Source of the DNA: Marinobacter nanhaiticus D15-8W
Lineage (GTDB): Bacteria; Pseudomonadota; Gammaproteobacteria; Pseudomonadales; Oleiphilaceae
Assembly: GCF_036511935.1 (NCBI RefSeq)
Contig: NZ_AP028878.1
Coordinates: forward strand, 868,001-932,000
Direction of reading: 5' to 3'
DNA: 64,000 nt
The notes under the pieces are model-generated. The model did no database searches, was not told the origin of the DNA, and worked only from the letters and a program-made list of their open reading frames with translations. Each line of letters starts with the position of its first letter. Within the stretch, counting starts at the first letter, position 1. Below are positions 48,594 to 61,533 of the stretch, in pieces. The translations under genes were made by a program, and so were the position numbers.

Positions 48594-49094
48594 ATGCTGG
48601 GCAACAAGAAGCAGAAGGCACGCAAACCGACCACGGGGCATTTCGATACCCTGATTTCCAGCAAGACCAATGTGTCGGGCGATGTCGAGTTTTCCGGCGG
48701 CCTGCATGTAGATGGGCGCATCCGCGGTAAGGTAATGGCGGAGGAGGGCTCCAGCGCCGTATTGAGGATTTCAGAAGTGGGTGCTGTCGAGGGCGATATC
48801 ATTGCCCCCCGGGTGATCATCAACGGCACGGTGCACGGCGATGTTTATGCTTCCGAGCACCTTGAGCTGGCGCAAAAAGCCTCCATTAACGGTAATGTCT
48901 ATTACAACCTGATTCAGATGGCGATGGGCGCCTCGGTCAATGGTAACCTGGTTCATCAGAAAGAACCGGTTGGCCTGCTGGGGCAGTCCGGCAAGGAGAA
49001 GCCTTCGGGAAATACCAAGGCCTCCGAGAAGGTCGCCGTTGCCAAAGAGGAGCAGGTCTCCGAGCAGGAACGGGCCCCGGGTAAGGGTGAATAA
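48594..49094 (+). CDS. Bactofilin (polymer-forming cytoskeletal protein)
   Basis: 166 residues. The core (about 25-120) has the beta-helix repeats of DUF583: V-S-G-D-V-E-F-S-G-G-L-H-V-D-G-R-I-R-G-K-V, G-A-V-E-G-D-I-I-A-P-R-V-I-I-N-G-T-V-H-G-D-V-Y, and A-S-V-N-G-N-L-V. The C terminus is a charged, Lys/Glu-rich tail. Bactofilins form nucleotide-free filaments and localise envelope enzymes. The presence of a coupled membrane coiled-coil protein upstream and an M23 peptidase further along fits a role in cell-shape control, an inference. Confidence 0.92.
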   Translation: MLGNKKQKARKPTTGHFDTLISSKTNVSGDVEFSGGLHVDGRIRGKVMAEEGSSAVLRISEVGAVEGDIIAPRVIINGTVHGDVYASEHLELAQKASINGNVYYNLIQMAMGASVNGNLVHQKEPVGLLGQSGKEKPSGNTKASEKVAVAKEEQVSEQERAPGKGE

Positions 49095-49161
49095 TTGACT
49101 GTTTTGGTCGGGAATTGGATAATCCAGCGATAGCCGCTTTTGTATAACCCAGGAGGCGACC

Positions 49162-49515
49162 TTGAGTGCAGTTCAGGAACAGATAGCCACACCGCTATTT
49201 TTCAGCGACAACGCCGTGGCTAAGGTTCGGGAGCTGGTCGAGGAGGAGGAAAATCCCGATCTGAAGCTTCGTGTATTTGTTACCGGTGGCGGTTGCTCCG
49301 GCTTCCAGTATGGTTTCTCGTTTGATGAGGATCAGGAAGAGGACGACACGATCATCGAGAAAGATGGTGTTTCGCTACTGGTGGACCCGATGAGCTATCA
49401 GTATTTGATCGGTGCGACGATCGATTATCAAGAGGGGCTCCAGGGATCCCAGTTCGTCGTGCAGAACCCTAATGCGACTACGACCTGCGGTTGCGGCTCA
49501 TCGTTCTCTATTTGA
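49162..49515 (+). CDS. erpA: Iron-sulfur insertion protein ErpA
   Basis: 117 residues from TTG 49162 (AGGAGG ahead). A-type carrier that delivers [4Fe-4S] clusters to apoproteins. The three ligands are in [13 protein letters not shown] and the C-terminal [16 protein letters not shown] shows the acidic stretch typical of ErpA. Ends the argC-to-erpA operon and is followed by a terminator; convergent with anmK. Confidence 0.97.
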   Translation: MSAVQEQIATPLFFSDNAVAKVRELVEEEENPDLKLRVFVTGGGCSGFQYGFSFDEDQEEDDTIIEKDGVSLLVDPMSYQYLIGATIDYQEGLQGSQFVVQNPNATTTCGCGSSFSI

Positions 49516-49626
49516 TTAGGTGTCCAGGGTGATCGAAACGCATCAGGTGTGACGCAACGCGTAGATATGAAAGGGCGCCGGATTAGATTGAGTAGCTGAA
49601 CCGAGTACCACACGAATTAGAGGAAG

Positions 49627-49666
49627 ACGGCCCGGGAGCGATACGCCTCGGGCCGTTCTCGTTTTA
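49627..49666 (+). terminator. Probable terminator after erpA
   Basis: ACGGCCCG/CGGGCCGT stem with a 14-base loop, followed by TTCTCGTTTT. Located about 110 bases after erpA, between convergent genes. Confidence 0.65.
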
Positions 49667-49681
49667 GGTCCAAAAACGTGT

Positions 49682-50785
49682 TCAGGCTTGGTAGATGGCG
49701 CCGAGGATGCGGTCGCCGCTGGCGCCCGTCACGGCGGGCAGGTTACCGGGTTCGTGACCCAGGGTGCGCATCGCCAGCCAGGCGAAGGCCACGCCTTCTA
49801 CCCACTGTGGATCCAGCCCGAGGACCTGGGTCGTTTCGATCCTTGCCGCCGGGGCTGCATTCTGTAGCCGCTCTAGCAGGAAGCTGTTACGGGCTCCACC
49901 GCCGCAGATAAACAGCTTCAGTTGATCGGCCTCGGGCAGTTGCATCGCGATAGTTCGAGCCGTCAGCTCCACCAGCGTGCACTGGATGTCGGCTGGCGCG
50001 ACGTCTGGATGGCGGGCCACCACGGTCTCCACCCAGGAGATGTTGAACCTTTCCTTGCCGGTGCTCTTCGGAGCCGGACGGCCAAAATAGGCGTCGCTTA
50101 GCATATCCTCAAGCAGGCTCTCATTGATTTCTCCGGTCCGGGCCCAGTGGCCGTCATCGTCGAAGAGTCGGCCAGTCTGGTTGTGGCTCCAGGCGTCGAT
50201 CAATGCGTTACCGGGGCCGGTATCGAAGCCGAGTGCCGGCTCCTGTGGCCTGCCCGGCAACCAGGTTATATTAGCGATGCCGCCAATATTAATGATGCAA
50301 CGGGCTTCGGCCGGCGTGCTGAAGTAGGACTGGTGGAAGGCCGGCACCAGCGGCGCACCCTGGCCGCCGGCGGCCAGGTCCCGGCGCCGGAAGTCGGCAA
50401 TGGTCGTCACGCCGGTGCGCTCGGCGATGATGTTTGGGTCACCAATCTGTAGGGTAAACGGGCTCTTTCCCGAAGGTTGATGTCTCAGCGTTTGCCCATG
50501 GCTGCCAATAGCCGTGACCTCACCGGCGCTAACGCCAGCCTCGTCCATAACGCCCAGCGCGGTCTGGCTGAAGAGTTCGCCCAGTTCATGGTCCAGTTCA
50601 CCGATTTCATCGGGCGTGGCTTGGTTAAGGCAGGCACGCGTCAGGCGCTGGCGCAGGGTGTCGGTGTAGGGGAGCGAGTAGGTGGCGTGGATTTTCAGTT
50701 CATTCGGTAAAAAGGAAACCAGCACGGCGTCGATGCCATCCATGCTGGTTCCCGACATGAGCCCGATGTAGGCTGGCGTGTTCAC
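49682..50785 (-). CDS. anmK: Anhydro-N-acetylmuramic acid kinase
   Basis: 367 residues. AnmK phosphorylates and opens 1,6-anhydroMurNAc from recycled cell wall. Seen: I-G-L-M-S-G-T-S-M-D-G-I-D-A-V (phosphate loop), G-S-H-G-Q-T-L-R-H, the D-F-R-R-R-D-L-A-A-G-G-Q-G-A-P-L-V-P loop, G-F-D-T-G-P-G-N and C-G-G-G-A-R-N. It begins three bases after the M23 peptidase, the same pairing as in Pseudomonas, linking wall turnover and recycling. Confidence 0.97.
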   Translation of the reverse strand: MNTPAYIGLMSGTSMDGIDAVLVSFLPNELKIHATYSLPYTDTLRQRLTRACLNQATPDEIGELDHELGELFSQTALGVMDEAGVSAGEVTAIGSHGQTLRHQPSGKSPFTLQIGDPNIIAERTGVTTIADFRRRDLAAGGQGAPLVPAFHQSYFSTPAEARCIINIGGIANITWLPGRPQEPALGFDTGPGNALIDAWSHNQTGRLFDDDGHWARTGEINESLLEDMLSDAYFGRPAPKSTGKERFNISWVETVVARHPDVAPADIQCTLVELTARTIAMQLPEADQLKLFICGGGARNSFLLERLQNAAPAARIETTQVLGLDPQWVEGVAFAWLAMRTLGHEPGNLPAVTGASGDRILGAIYQA

Positions 50786-50788
50786 GCT

Positions 50789-52285
50789 TTAATCGCTCTC
50801 GGGGCCCAGAGCGATCTGCCGCTCGCCACTCGACTCGTTGAGGGCAGTCAGTAGGGGCTGGACGGTTTCCTTGAACGCAGCCATTTCCGACTTGGGTACT
50901 GGCGTAGCATCGGGCAGCTTGACAGTACGGGAATTGCGCGGTGAGCCATTGACCCGGAATTCGTAATGCAGGTGTGGGCCGGTCACCATGCCGGAAGCGC
51001 CGACATAGCCTACAGTCTGGCCCTGCTTGACCTTGGCGCCATTGCGGACGCCCTTGGCGATCGCGCGCATATGGGCGTACAAGGTCGAAATGTTGTCGCC
51101 ATGCTGGATGACCACGGTGCGACCGTAGCCACCTTTCCAGCCAGAGAAGCGAATGCGACCGTCGCCTGCTGCCTTGATTGGGGTGCCTGGAGGCGCGGCG
51201 TAGTCGGTACCCTCATGCGGACGTACCACGTCTAGTACCGGATGGCGGCGCTGCAGGTTGAATGGCGAAGATACTCGGGCATTGATCGGCGTACGTAGGA
51301 AAGCCTTACGCAGGCTGTGGCCATCCGGCGTGTAGTAGTCGGTGTTGCCGTCTTTGTCGGTATACAGCAGGGCGGTAACATCTTCACCCCGGTTGGTGAA
51401 TTTGGCGGCAAGGATGCGGCCGGTGTCGATTTTCTCGCCGTCGAGGTAGAGCTCCTCGTAAAGTACTTCGAAGCGGTCGCCCTTGCGGATATCGTATACG
51501 AAGTCGATGTCCCAACCGAAAATGCCGGCCAGTTCCATGGTCAGTCGATCGCTAAGCCCCGCTTCTTTGCCCGCGAGATAAAGAGACCCGTCGATCTCAC
51601 CGTGGCCGAATACCGGACGGGCTTCCGGCTCGCGCATCACGATGTCTCCGGTGAATCCTTCGTCACCGCGCTTGATGACCAGGGATTCCAGGCGATTACG
51701 CTCCAGCTTGATCTGTTCCAGCTCGCCTTCGCTGTTCGAGGCAAAGGCAATGGTTTCCCCGGCGTACAGACGCTCCAGCTTCTTGGCCTCCCCTTCGCCG
51801 TGAATAACGGACATCATCAAGCTGCTACTGAACCCAGCTTTCTTGAACAGGGAAGACAGGCTGTCGCCGCTTTTGATCTTGAACGAGCTCCACTCAAGCT
51901 GCGGTTCTTTCGGTACATCAGTCTTGGGTGCCTCTGCCTGGGCCGTTTTTACCTCAGGGGAGGTTTCTTCCCCTTGCTCAACGGCCTTGGCGACGGCTGC
52001 TGCCTCTTCAGCTGCATCGACCGTATTATCTGCAGTGGAAGCTTCTGCCGGCTCGCTTGCTTGTTCGGTTTGCTCGTCATTTGCAGGCGTCAGGGCCCGG
52101 GTCTGGTCATTTTCCAGGTCAAGCGAAACCGATACGCGGCCCGCTTCTACCGGTGTGCTGGGGCTTAGAGCCAGGCCCAGCCCAATAACAACACCCAATG
52201 CCCCGACGGCAAAAAGATGCTTCTTAGGAAAGTTGTTGAGCACGTTATTACCTGTTTTTCCCGACACTTCTGCAAGTTGTGTCAA
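50789..52285 (-). CDS. M23 peptidoglycan endopeptidase
   Basis: 498 residues. N-terminal membrane anchor (about 25-45), then an Ala/Glu/Thr-rich linker (about 60-125) and an OapA/LysM-like domain (K-S-G-D-S-L-S-S-L-F-K-K-A-G). The LytM/M23 catalytic region is at about 350-460, with zinc ligands in R-P-H-E-G-T-D-Y-A-A-P, and H-L-H-Y-E-F-R-V-N-G. It resembles MepM-type enzymes, which cut peptide crosslinks to let new glycan in. It starts opposite tyrS and is followed by anmK after three bases. Confidence 0.93.
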   Translation of the reverse strand: MTQLAEVSGKTGNNVLNNFPKKHLFAVGALGVVIGLGLALSPSTPVEAGRVSVSLDLENDQTRALTPANDEQTEQASEPAEASTADNTVDAAEEAAAVAKAVEQGEETSPEVKTAQAEAPKTDVPKEPQLEWSSFKIKSGDSLSSLFKKAGFSSSLMMSVIHGEGEAKKLERLYAGETIAFASNSEGELEQIKLERNRLESLVIKRGDEGFTGDIVMREPEARPVFGHGEIDGSLYLAGKEAGLSDRLTMELAGIFGWDIDFVYDIRKGDRFEVLYEELYLDGEKIDTGRILAAKFTNRGEDVTALLYTDKDGNTDYYTPDGHSLRKAFLRTPINARVSSPFNLQRRHPVLDVVRPHEGTDYAAPPGTPIKAAGDGRIRFSGWKGGYGRTVVIQHGDNISTLYAHMRAIAKGVRNGAKVKQGQTVGYVGASGMVTGPHLHYEFRVNGSPRNSRTVKLPDATPVPKSEMAAFKETVQPLLTALNESSGERQIALGPESD

Positions 52286-52541
52286 ATAATTAGAGTCAGT
52301 CTGAAGTATAGTGCAAGCAAAATACCATAAAAAGCGTGTGCGTTAACGTCAGACGGTCGTTATCGTAACGCTCCCGGTCTTTTTTGTTCGTCCCTGATAT
52401 AATGCGCCGGCTTCATGAGGCAGAAGCCTATTATTGTTTGGCCAAAAAATAAACAGGGTGAACTGTATCAGGTACACGGGTAACGCACTGAATCGTTGTG
52501 TAGAACTTTGTTAAAGCAGATTGGTAGATAAAGGAAGGATG

Positions 52542-53744
52542 ATGACCGCAATCGACGATGCCTTGGCGCAGATCAAACGTGGCGTTGACGAACTTCTGCC
52601 CGAAGAGGAGCTGATCGAGAAGTTAAAATCCGGGCGTCGTCTGCGGATCAAGGCGGGATTCGATCCCACTGCGCCGGATCTGCATCTGGGGCATACCGTC
52701 CTTATTAACAAGTTGCGCCAGTTCCAGGACTTGGGGCACGAGGTGATTTTCCTGATCGGTGATTTCACCGGCATGATTGGTGACCCCACCGGCAAGAGTG
52801 CAACGCGTCCGCCGCTGACGCCTGAGCAGGTTTCGCAGAACGCGCTGACCTATAAAGAGCAGGTCTTCAAGATCTTGGATGCGGAAAAGACCACGGTCGC
52901 ATTCAACTCCGATTGGATGAACACGATGTCGGCCGCCGACATGATCCGTCTGGCTGGCCAGAGTACCGTCGCGCGGATGCTTGAGCGTGACGATTTCTCC
53001 AAGCGCTACGATGCAAATCAGCCGATCGCGATCCACGAGTTCCTGTATCCCCTGGTCCAGGGTTACGATTCGGTGGCGCTTGAGGCGGATGTCGAGCTTG
53101 GGGGTACTGATCAGCGTTTTAATCTGGGTATGGGGCGCACCGTCCAGAGCCGCTACGGCCAGGAGCCGCAGGTCATTATCACTATGCCGATCCTCGAAGG
53201 TCTGGACGGCGTACAGAAGATGTCCAAGTCGCTCAACAACTATGTGGGCGTCAACGATTCCCCGGGAGAGATGTTTACCAAGCTCCTGTCCATTCCCGAT
53301 AACCTCATGTGGCGTTACTTCGAGCTATTGAGCTTCCGACCGCTGGCGGAAGTGGAAGAGTTCCGTAAGGCTGTAGAGGGTGGGGCCAATCCTCAGGACT
53401 ACAAGCGGCTGCTGGCTGAAGAGATTATCACCCGTTTCCACGATGAGGAGGCGGCAAAGAATGCGCACAAGTCAGCGGGTAATCAGGTAGCGTTGGGGGA
53501 TATTCCCGATAACGTTCCGGAAGTGTCGGTTTCCCTGGGGGATCGTGAAGGCATTCATGTGGTGTCACTGCTCCGTGAGGCGGGTTTGGCGCAGAACGGC
53601 AAGGCGGCTAAAGACGTTTTTGGTCGAGGCGCGGTCTATATTGATGGTGAACAGCTGAAGGACGAACGCATGTTTACCCGGGGCGAGGATTTTGTGATCC
53701 AGGCGGGCAAGAAAAAAATAGCTCGGGTCATCATCGTTGAATGA
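52542..53744 (+). CDS. tyrS: Tyrosyl-tRNA synthetase
   Basis: 400 residues from ATG 52542, six bases after AAGGA (an ATG at 52539 would be three bases closer). Class I synthetase: H-L-G-H-T-V (HIGH) near residue 45, [10 protein letters not shown], and K-M-S-K-S near 230. A C-terminal S4-like RNA-binding domain ([15 protein letters not shown]) is present. Divergent from the M23 peptidase gene; a TATAAT at 52399-52404 is a possible -10 box. The rrn operon follows, as in P. aeruginosa. Confidence 0.97.
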   Translation: MTAIDDALAQIKRGVDELLPEEELIEKLKSGRRLRIKAGFDPTAPDLHLGHTVLINKLRQFQDLGHEVIFLIGDFTGMIGDPTGKSATRPPLTPEQVSQNALTYKEQVFKILDAEKTTVAFNSDWMNTMSAADMIRLAGQSTVARMLERDDFSKRYDANQPIAIHEFLYPLVQGYDSVALEADVELGGTDQRFNLGMGRTVQSRYGQEPQVIITMPILEGLDGVQKMSKSLNNYVGVNDSPGEMFTKLLSIPDNLMWRYFELLSFRPLAEVEEFRKAVEGGANPQDYKRLLAEEIITRFHDEEAAKNAHKSAGNQVALGDIPDNVPEVSVSLGDREGIHVVSLLREAGLAQNGKAAKDVFGRGAVYIDGEQLKDERMFTRGEDFVIQAGKKKIARVIIVE

Positions 53745-53847
53745 TGAGTTTGAGCAAAGGGGATCTGTATTTGGCAGTGCTCGAACTGCAAGGATCACCG
53801 AACCGCTAAAAAGGTGATTACCGAGTCCGTTTGCTGAAGGAAGGTAG

Positions 53848-53882
53848 AAAGGCCATTCCCGAATCAGGAATGGCCTTTTTTA
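53848..53882 (+). terminator. Terminator of tyrS
   Basis: AAAGGCCATTCC/GGAATGGCCTTT stem with a seven-base loop and a T run, about 100 bases after the tyrS stop. Confidence 0.92.
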
Positions 53883-54045
53883 TTGGGCGAGAAACGAGCG
53901 TGGCGCGGATTTTAGTTAATTGTTCAGCTTTATACAACGCCTCGCAGTGTGGTTATCTACTGGTCGGATTAGGATGTTTTTGTTTGTTCTTTGATCGGAG
54001 TACTTCGGAAAACCGAGACATTCGATAAAAAGTTTGAGAAAGGGG

Positions 54046-54308
54046 TTTACAGGTCCGGTGGGGTCTGTAGAATGCGCATCTCTTTCGAGGGGCACGCCAC
54101 TGAGGCGGGCCGGGAGTCGAAAGGCAACCGTTTGTTTTCTTTGAAGTATTTGAGTTCAGGTTCTTCAAAATAACGGTTGACAAGGCGGCGGTTCAGCGTA
54201 AAATGCGCGCCACCTTGATGAGGTAAAGCCGGGAGGTTTTCGGCGGTTTCGGAAGTCGCGAAACGCGGAAAAATAAACGGTTGACAAGGTGGCGGTTCGC
54301 TGTAGAAT
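54046..54308 (+). promoter_or_regulatory. Three tandem rrn promoters
   Basis: TTTACA (54046-54051) N16 TAGAAT (54068-54073); TTGACA (54177-54182) N16 TAAAAT (54199-54204); TTGACA (54281-54286) N16 TAGAAT (54303-54308). All share the 16-base spacing and a GC-rich stretch after the -10, as in stringently controlled promoters. The 53883-54045 stretch shows no gene. Confidence 0.88.
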
Positions 54309-54334
54309 ACGCGGCCTTGATCGGGCAACGGCCC

Positions 54335-54371
54335 AGCTCTTTAAAAAGTTGACCAAGTAATTCGTGTGGGC
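54335..54371 (+). promoter_or_regulatory. rrn leader boxA-like and RNase III stem arm
   Basis: AGCTCTTTAAAAA (54335-54347) resembles boxA. GACCAAGTAATTCGTGTGGGC (54351-54371) pairs perfectly (21 bp, extendable) with 56039-56059 after 16S, the RNase III processing stem. Confidence 0.8.
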
Positions 54372-54472
54372 GCTGGCTGAGGTATTTCGGCAACGAAATA
54401 TCGAGACAGTGACTCGTCGAAATTGAGTTTTGTCTTGAGCATGATTTGGGATTTTCGGATCCCGTATGATTT

Positions 54473-56013
<1,541 letters not shown>

Positions 56014-56100
56014 AACGAAGCCGAACGCTTCGGTCAGAGCCCACACGAATTACTTGGTCAGCCGAAAGAGAGCATAGGGTCTAAGCGGGCCCATACCATT

Positions 56101-56177
<77 letters not shown>

Positions 56178-56257
56178 GAATTTCGTGATGCGGCGTTATC
56201 GAAGTACTTGCATAGCAGGCTATGCGGCGCACTTCGATGCCTTGCCTCACAAAATTC
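56178..56257. repeat. Long imperfect hairpin filling the tRNA-Ile/tRNA-Ala spacer
   Basis: The spacer folds back on itself: GAATTTCGTGATGCGG... pairs with ...CCTTGCCTCACAAAATTC, with ATCGAAGT/ACTTCGAT and CATAG/CTATG inside. It looks like an inserted inverted-repeat element or a processing structure. Confidence 0.6.
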
Positions 56258-56271
56258 TTGGCAGCTTTACT

Positions 56272-56347
56272 GGGGCCATAGCTCAGCTGGGAGAGCGCCT
56301 GCCTTGCACGCAGGAGGTCGGCAGTTCGATCCTGCCTGGCTCCACCA
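56272..56347 (+). tRNA. alaT: tRNA-Ala (TGC)
   Basis: 76 bases with CCA; anticodon loop CTTGCAC; acceptor GGGGCCA/TGGCTCC. Second spacer tRNA. Confidence 0.97.
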
Positions 56348-56442
56348 ACTTTACGAAGACCTGGCTTCGGTCAGTGTGCAGAAACAAGCGTTTCGGATTG
56401 ATGACAATCGGAAGCCCTTCTTTCTGATCACTGGGTCAGACA

Positions 56443-56455
56443 TGCTCTTTAACAA
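56443..56455 (+). promoter_or_regulatory. boxA antitermination site before 23S
   Basis: TGCTCTTTAACAA matches the boxA core and lies in the spacer between tRNA-Ala and 23S. The remainder of the 398-base spacer has no gene. Confidence 0.85.
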
Positions 56456-56745
56456 TGCGGACAAGATTGCAAGCCGGATGGATCATCTCTTTATCTCCGA
56501 GATGGCCCATCCAATGATAGCGATTTCAAGCGTTATCCGGTGTTAATCGTTGGGTTGCTTAATCTTGGATCAACCGCTGGCAGGACAAAAGGCTGCCGGC
56601 AGGTTTAATCGAGGCTGAAGGCGTCAGGCAAGGCGCAGGCTGAGTGAAGGAAGGCGCATACACACGTATGTAACTGACTGAACGAAGACTGCAGCGCGGC
56701 ATGACGGTTTCAGACGAAGATTAAACAGTTGGTTTGGGGTTATAT

Positions 56746-59637
<2,892 letters not shown>

Positions 59638-59730
59638 TATAACACCCAAGCCAACTGCGGATAACGCAGGAAATCGCTTCAGCTGAGCTTCGGCTCGCGC
59701 AATCTTGTCCCACCCAGTGGTCAACCTTTT

Positions 59731-59849
59731 TGCCTGACGACCATAGCGGTCCGGAACCACCTGATCCCATCCCGAACTCAGCAGTGAAACGGACCAGCGC
59801 CGATGGTAGTGTGGCTTCTGCCCATGCGAGAGTAGGTCATCGTCAGGCT
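59731..59849 (+). rRNA. rrf: 5S ribosomal RNA
   Basis: About 119 bases; TGCCTGACGA pairs with TCGTCAGGC at the end, and CCCGAACTCAG-AGTGAAACG and GATGGTAGTGTGG are conserved. It lies about 93 bases after 23S. Confidence 0.95.
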
Positions 59850-59857
59850 CCCAATCC

Positions 59858-59892
59858 AAAACCCCAGTACGGCAACGTGCTGGGGTTTTTTA
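59858..59892 (+). terminator. rrn operon terminator
   Basis: AAAACCCCAG/CTGGGGTTTT, with a 12-base loop, then further Ts; placed right after 5S. Confidence 0.93.
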
Positions 59893-60317
59893 TTGCCTGC
59901 AAGAAAGGACGACCTACGGCTATCCGCACCGACGCCGCCAGGCCGAGCGACCACGGCTCGGCCAGCAAAGCGCGGGGCCACCGTCTGCTGCCCATCGGGC
60001 TGCTGTTGCCGGGCGTCCTGGCGTCTCTACGCCTCCTCGTCTACATCCACTACCGATGCGGTTCGCTACGCTCACCAGATCCCACGAACAACCACAACTC
60101 CCAACCTACCACCAAAGGCCAATCTCACGTTCTGTCCGACAATCCCGACAAAGTCTTCAATCTGTGTCTCCGCGCACAGTGACAATTTGTAAATGCCCCT
60201 ACACTTTGCATAAGAACTAACCAGAAGAACAACAACATTACTCAGAGACACTCATGCGTAGCAACTAATCTACAAGGCGGCTGATAACAACAATCCGCCG
60301 ATGGGTGAGATGTCACT
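59893..60317 (+). promoter_or_regulatory. Leader of the exported-protein operon with AACAACAA motifs
   Basis: 425 bases without a convincing gene. Near the operon start are AACAACAACA (60228-60237) and AACAACAA (60286-60293). The second lies in the loop of a GGCGG/CCGCC hairpin (60276-60280 with 60295-60299). GGTGAG at 60304-60309 precedes the ATG by eight bases. A weak TTGTAA-N16-CATAAG promoter lies near 60187-60214. The first 250 bases look featureless. Confidence 0.55.
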
Positions 60318-61508
60318 ATGTTCAGAAAATACATTGCCGTGCCCATTGCCATGATGGCTACCGTCGTTGCCCATGCCGAGCTGAAGCCCATTTCGGACGA
60401 GGCGATGTCTGAAGTCACCGGCCAGGCCTTCGTGTCGGTCGATCGGCAATACCATCCTTCGCCGGATAACGATACATCCTACACGCGAGTGAATCTGGGG
60501 ATGGACATCGAACTCCAGGCCAACGCGGATACCTTTGAGTTGGGTCGTTACGAGCGCGAAGGTGAGAAGGAGGGCTCATCGGATGTGCTCATTGATAATT
60601 TTTCGTTGGGCTATATCTACGATTCGGCTTATTTCGAGCGCAATCCCGATGCTGCTCGGCAGGTTAAGGCAGATGGTTCGCCGTACCGGGATGGGGAAAT
60701 CGTTCCTTTCAAGATCTCCAATCCCTACTTCGAATTCGCCTACGATGAGGGAACCGAGGAAATTGTAGGCTTCCGTTTTGGCTTCGGCGAAGCTGAGGGA
60801 GTGCTTTCCGGCGCGATCCAGCAACTGACCGGCAATATAAGTATCGACATCCTGGATCGGGGCGAGGGGCTCGCCGCTGCTGATTCGCAGGGCAACCTTT
60901 TCGATCAAATGGTGGGTTTCCTGACGCCTGTATTGGCCGGCAGTAGTCCGCTGCGGACGAAAGCGAAGCTCGTTCAGGGAGATCCTGATCGACCAGATTA
61001 CGGTGCGCTTGACCCGGTACGCTCTGAATACATTGGTGTACCCAATGGCGAGAGTTTCGTTCTCGAGGATGTGAACTTCCTGGTTGCTGGATTGATCGAC
61101 ATTATCTCGCCAACCCTCAGTTCAGAGCTCTATACCGAGAACTGTTCGTTGCTGAGTGGCTGCGATGTCGTGGTCGTAGCCCAACAATGTGAGGTGCTCG
61201 GCATCGAGGCGTGCTTCGATCTGGGAATCTACAACAGTATGCCGGTGGGCGAGATCGAAGAAGTTAATGGTCGGCGACAGATCACCGGGCCATCGGATGG
61301 CGCGTTTATCTCCATCCAAACCAAGGATTTGGAATACCTTGCCGATGTGGCGAAGACAAATCCAACGCCGGAGGATTTTATCAGGGCCACGGCCGGCGCG
61401 TTTTTCAATATCCCTAACGGCGCCGTCACCGTTAATTTGGAAGAGGCGTTGACGGGTATCGAAGGGCAGCGCCGCGAATATATCGACCGGGGCGTCGGTC
61501 TTTTTTGA
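60318..61508 (+). CDS. Exported DUF6160/FilA-like protein 1
   Basis: 396 residues. Signal peptide to about residue 20 (A-H-A-E), then L-K-P-I-S-D-E-A-M-S-E-V-T-G-Q-A, the motif seen after signal peptides of DUF6160/FilA-like proteins. The rest is beta-rich and acidic, with several D-N-F-x-L-G-Y and G-F-R-F-G-F-G-E strands and two clustered cysteines (N-C-S-L-L-S-G-C and Q-C-E-V-L-G-I-E-A-C). First gene of four; 25 bases before the next start. Probably exported to the outer surface; function unknown. Confidence 0.82.
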   Translation: MFRKYIAVPIAMMATVVAHAELKPISDEAMSEVTGQAFVSVDRQYHPSPDNDTSYTRVNLGMDIELQANADTFELGRYEREGEKEGSSDVLIDNFSLGYIYDSAYFERNPDAARQVKADGSPYRDGEIVPFKISNPYFEFAYDEGTEEIVGFRFGFGEAEGVLSGAIQQLTGNISIDILDRGEGLAAADSQGNLFDQMVGFLTPVLAGSSPLRTKAKLVQGDPDRPDYGALDPVRSEYIGVPNGESFVLEDVNFLVAGLIDIISPTLSSELYTENCSLLSGCDVVVVAQQCEVLGIEACFDLGIYNSMPVGEIEEVNGRRQITGPSDGAFISIQTKDLEYLADVAKTNPTPEDFIRATAGAFFNIPNGAVTVNLEEALTGIEGQRREYIDRGVGLF

Positions 61509-61533
61509 GCGGCGCCTTGAAGGAGCGAAAGAG

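Noticed and set aside
56600..56725. Possible repeat element between tRNA-Ala and 23S (AGGCGCAGGCTGAGTGAAGG region)
   Set aside because: It has a small CATAC-ACAC-GTATG hairpin but no clear ends; ordinary spacer sequence explains it as well.
59730..60182. Frames through and after the 5S gene
   Set aside because: They cover 5S and its terminator; composition does not support coding.
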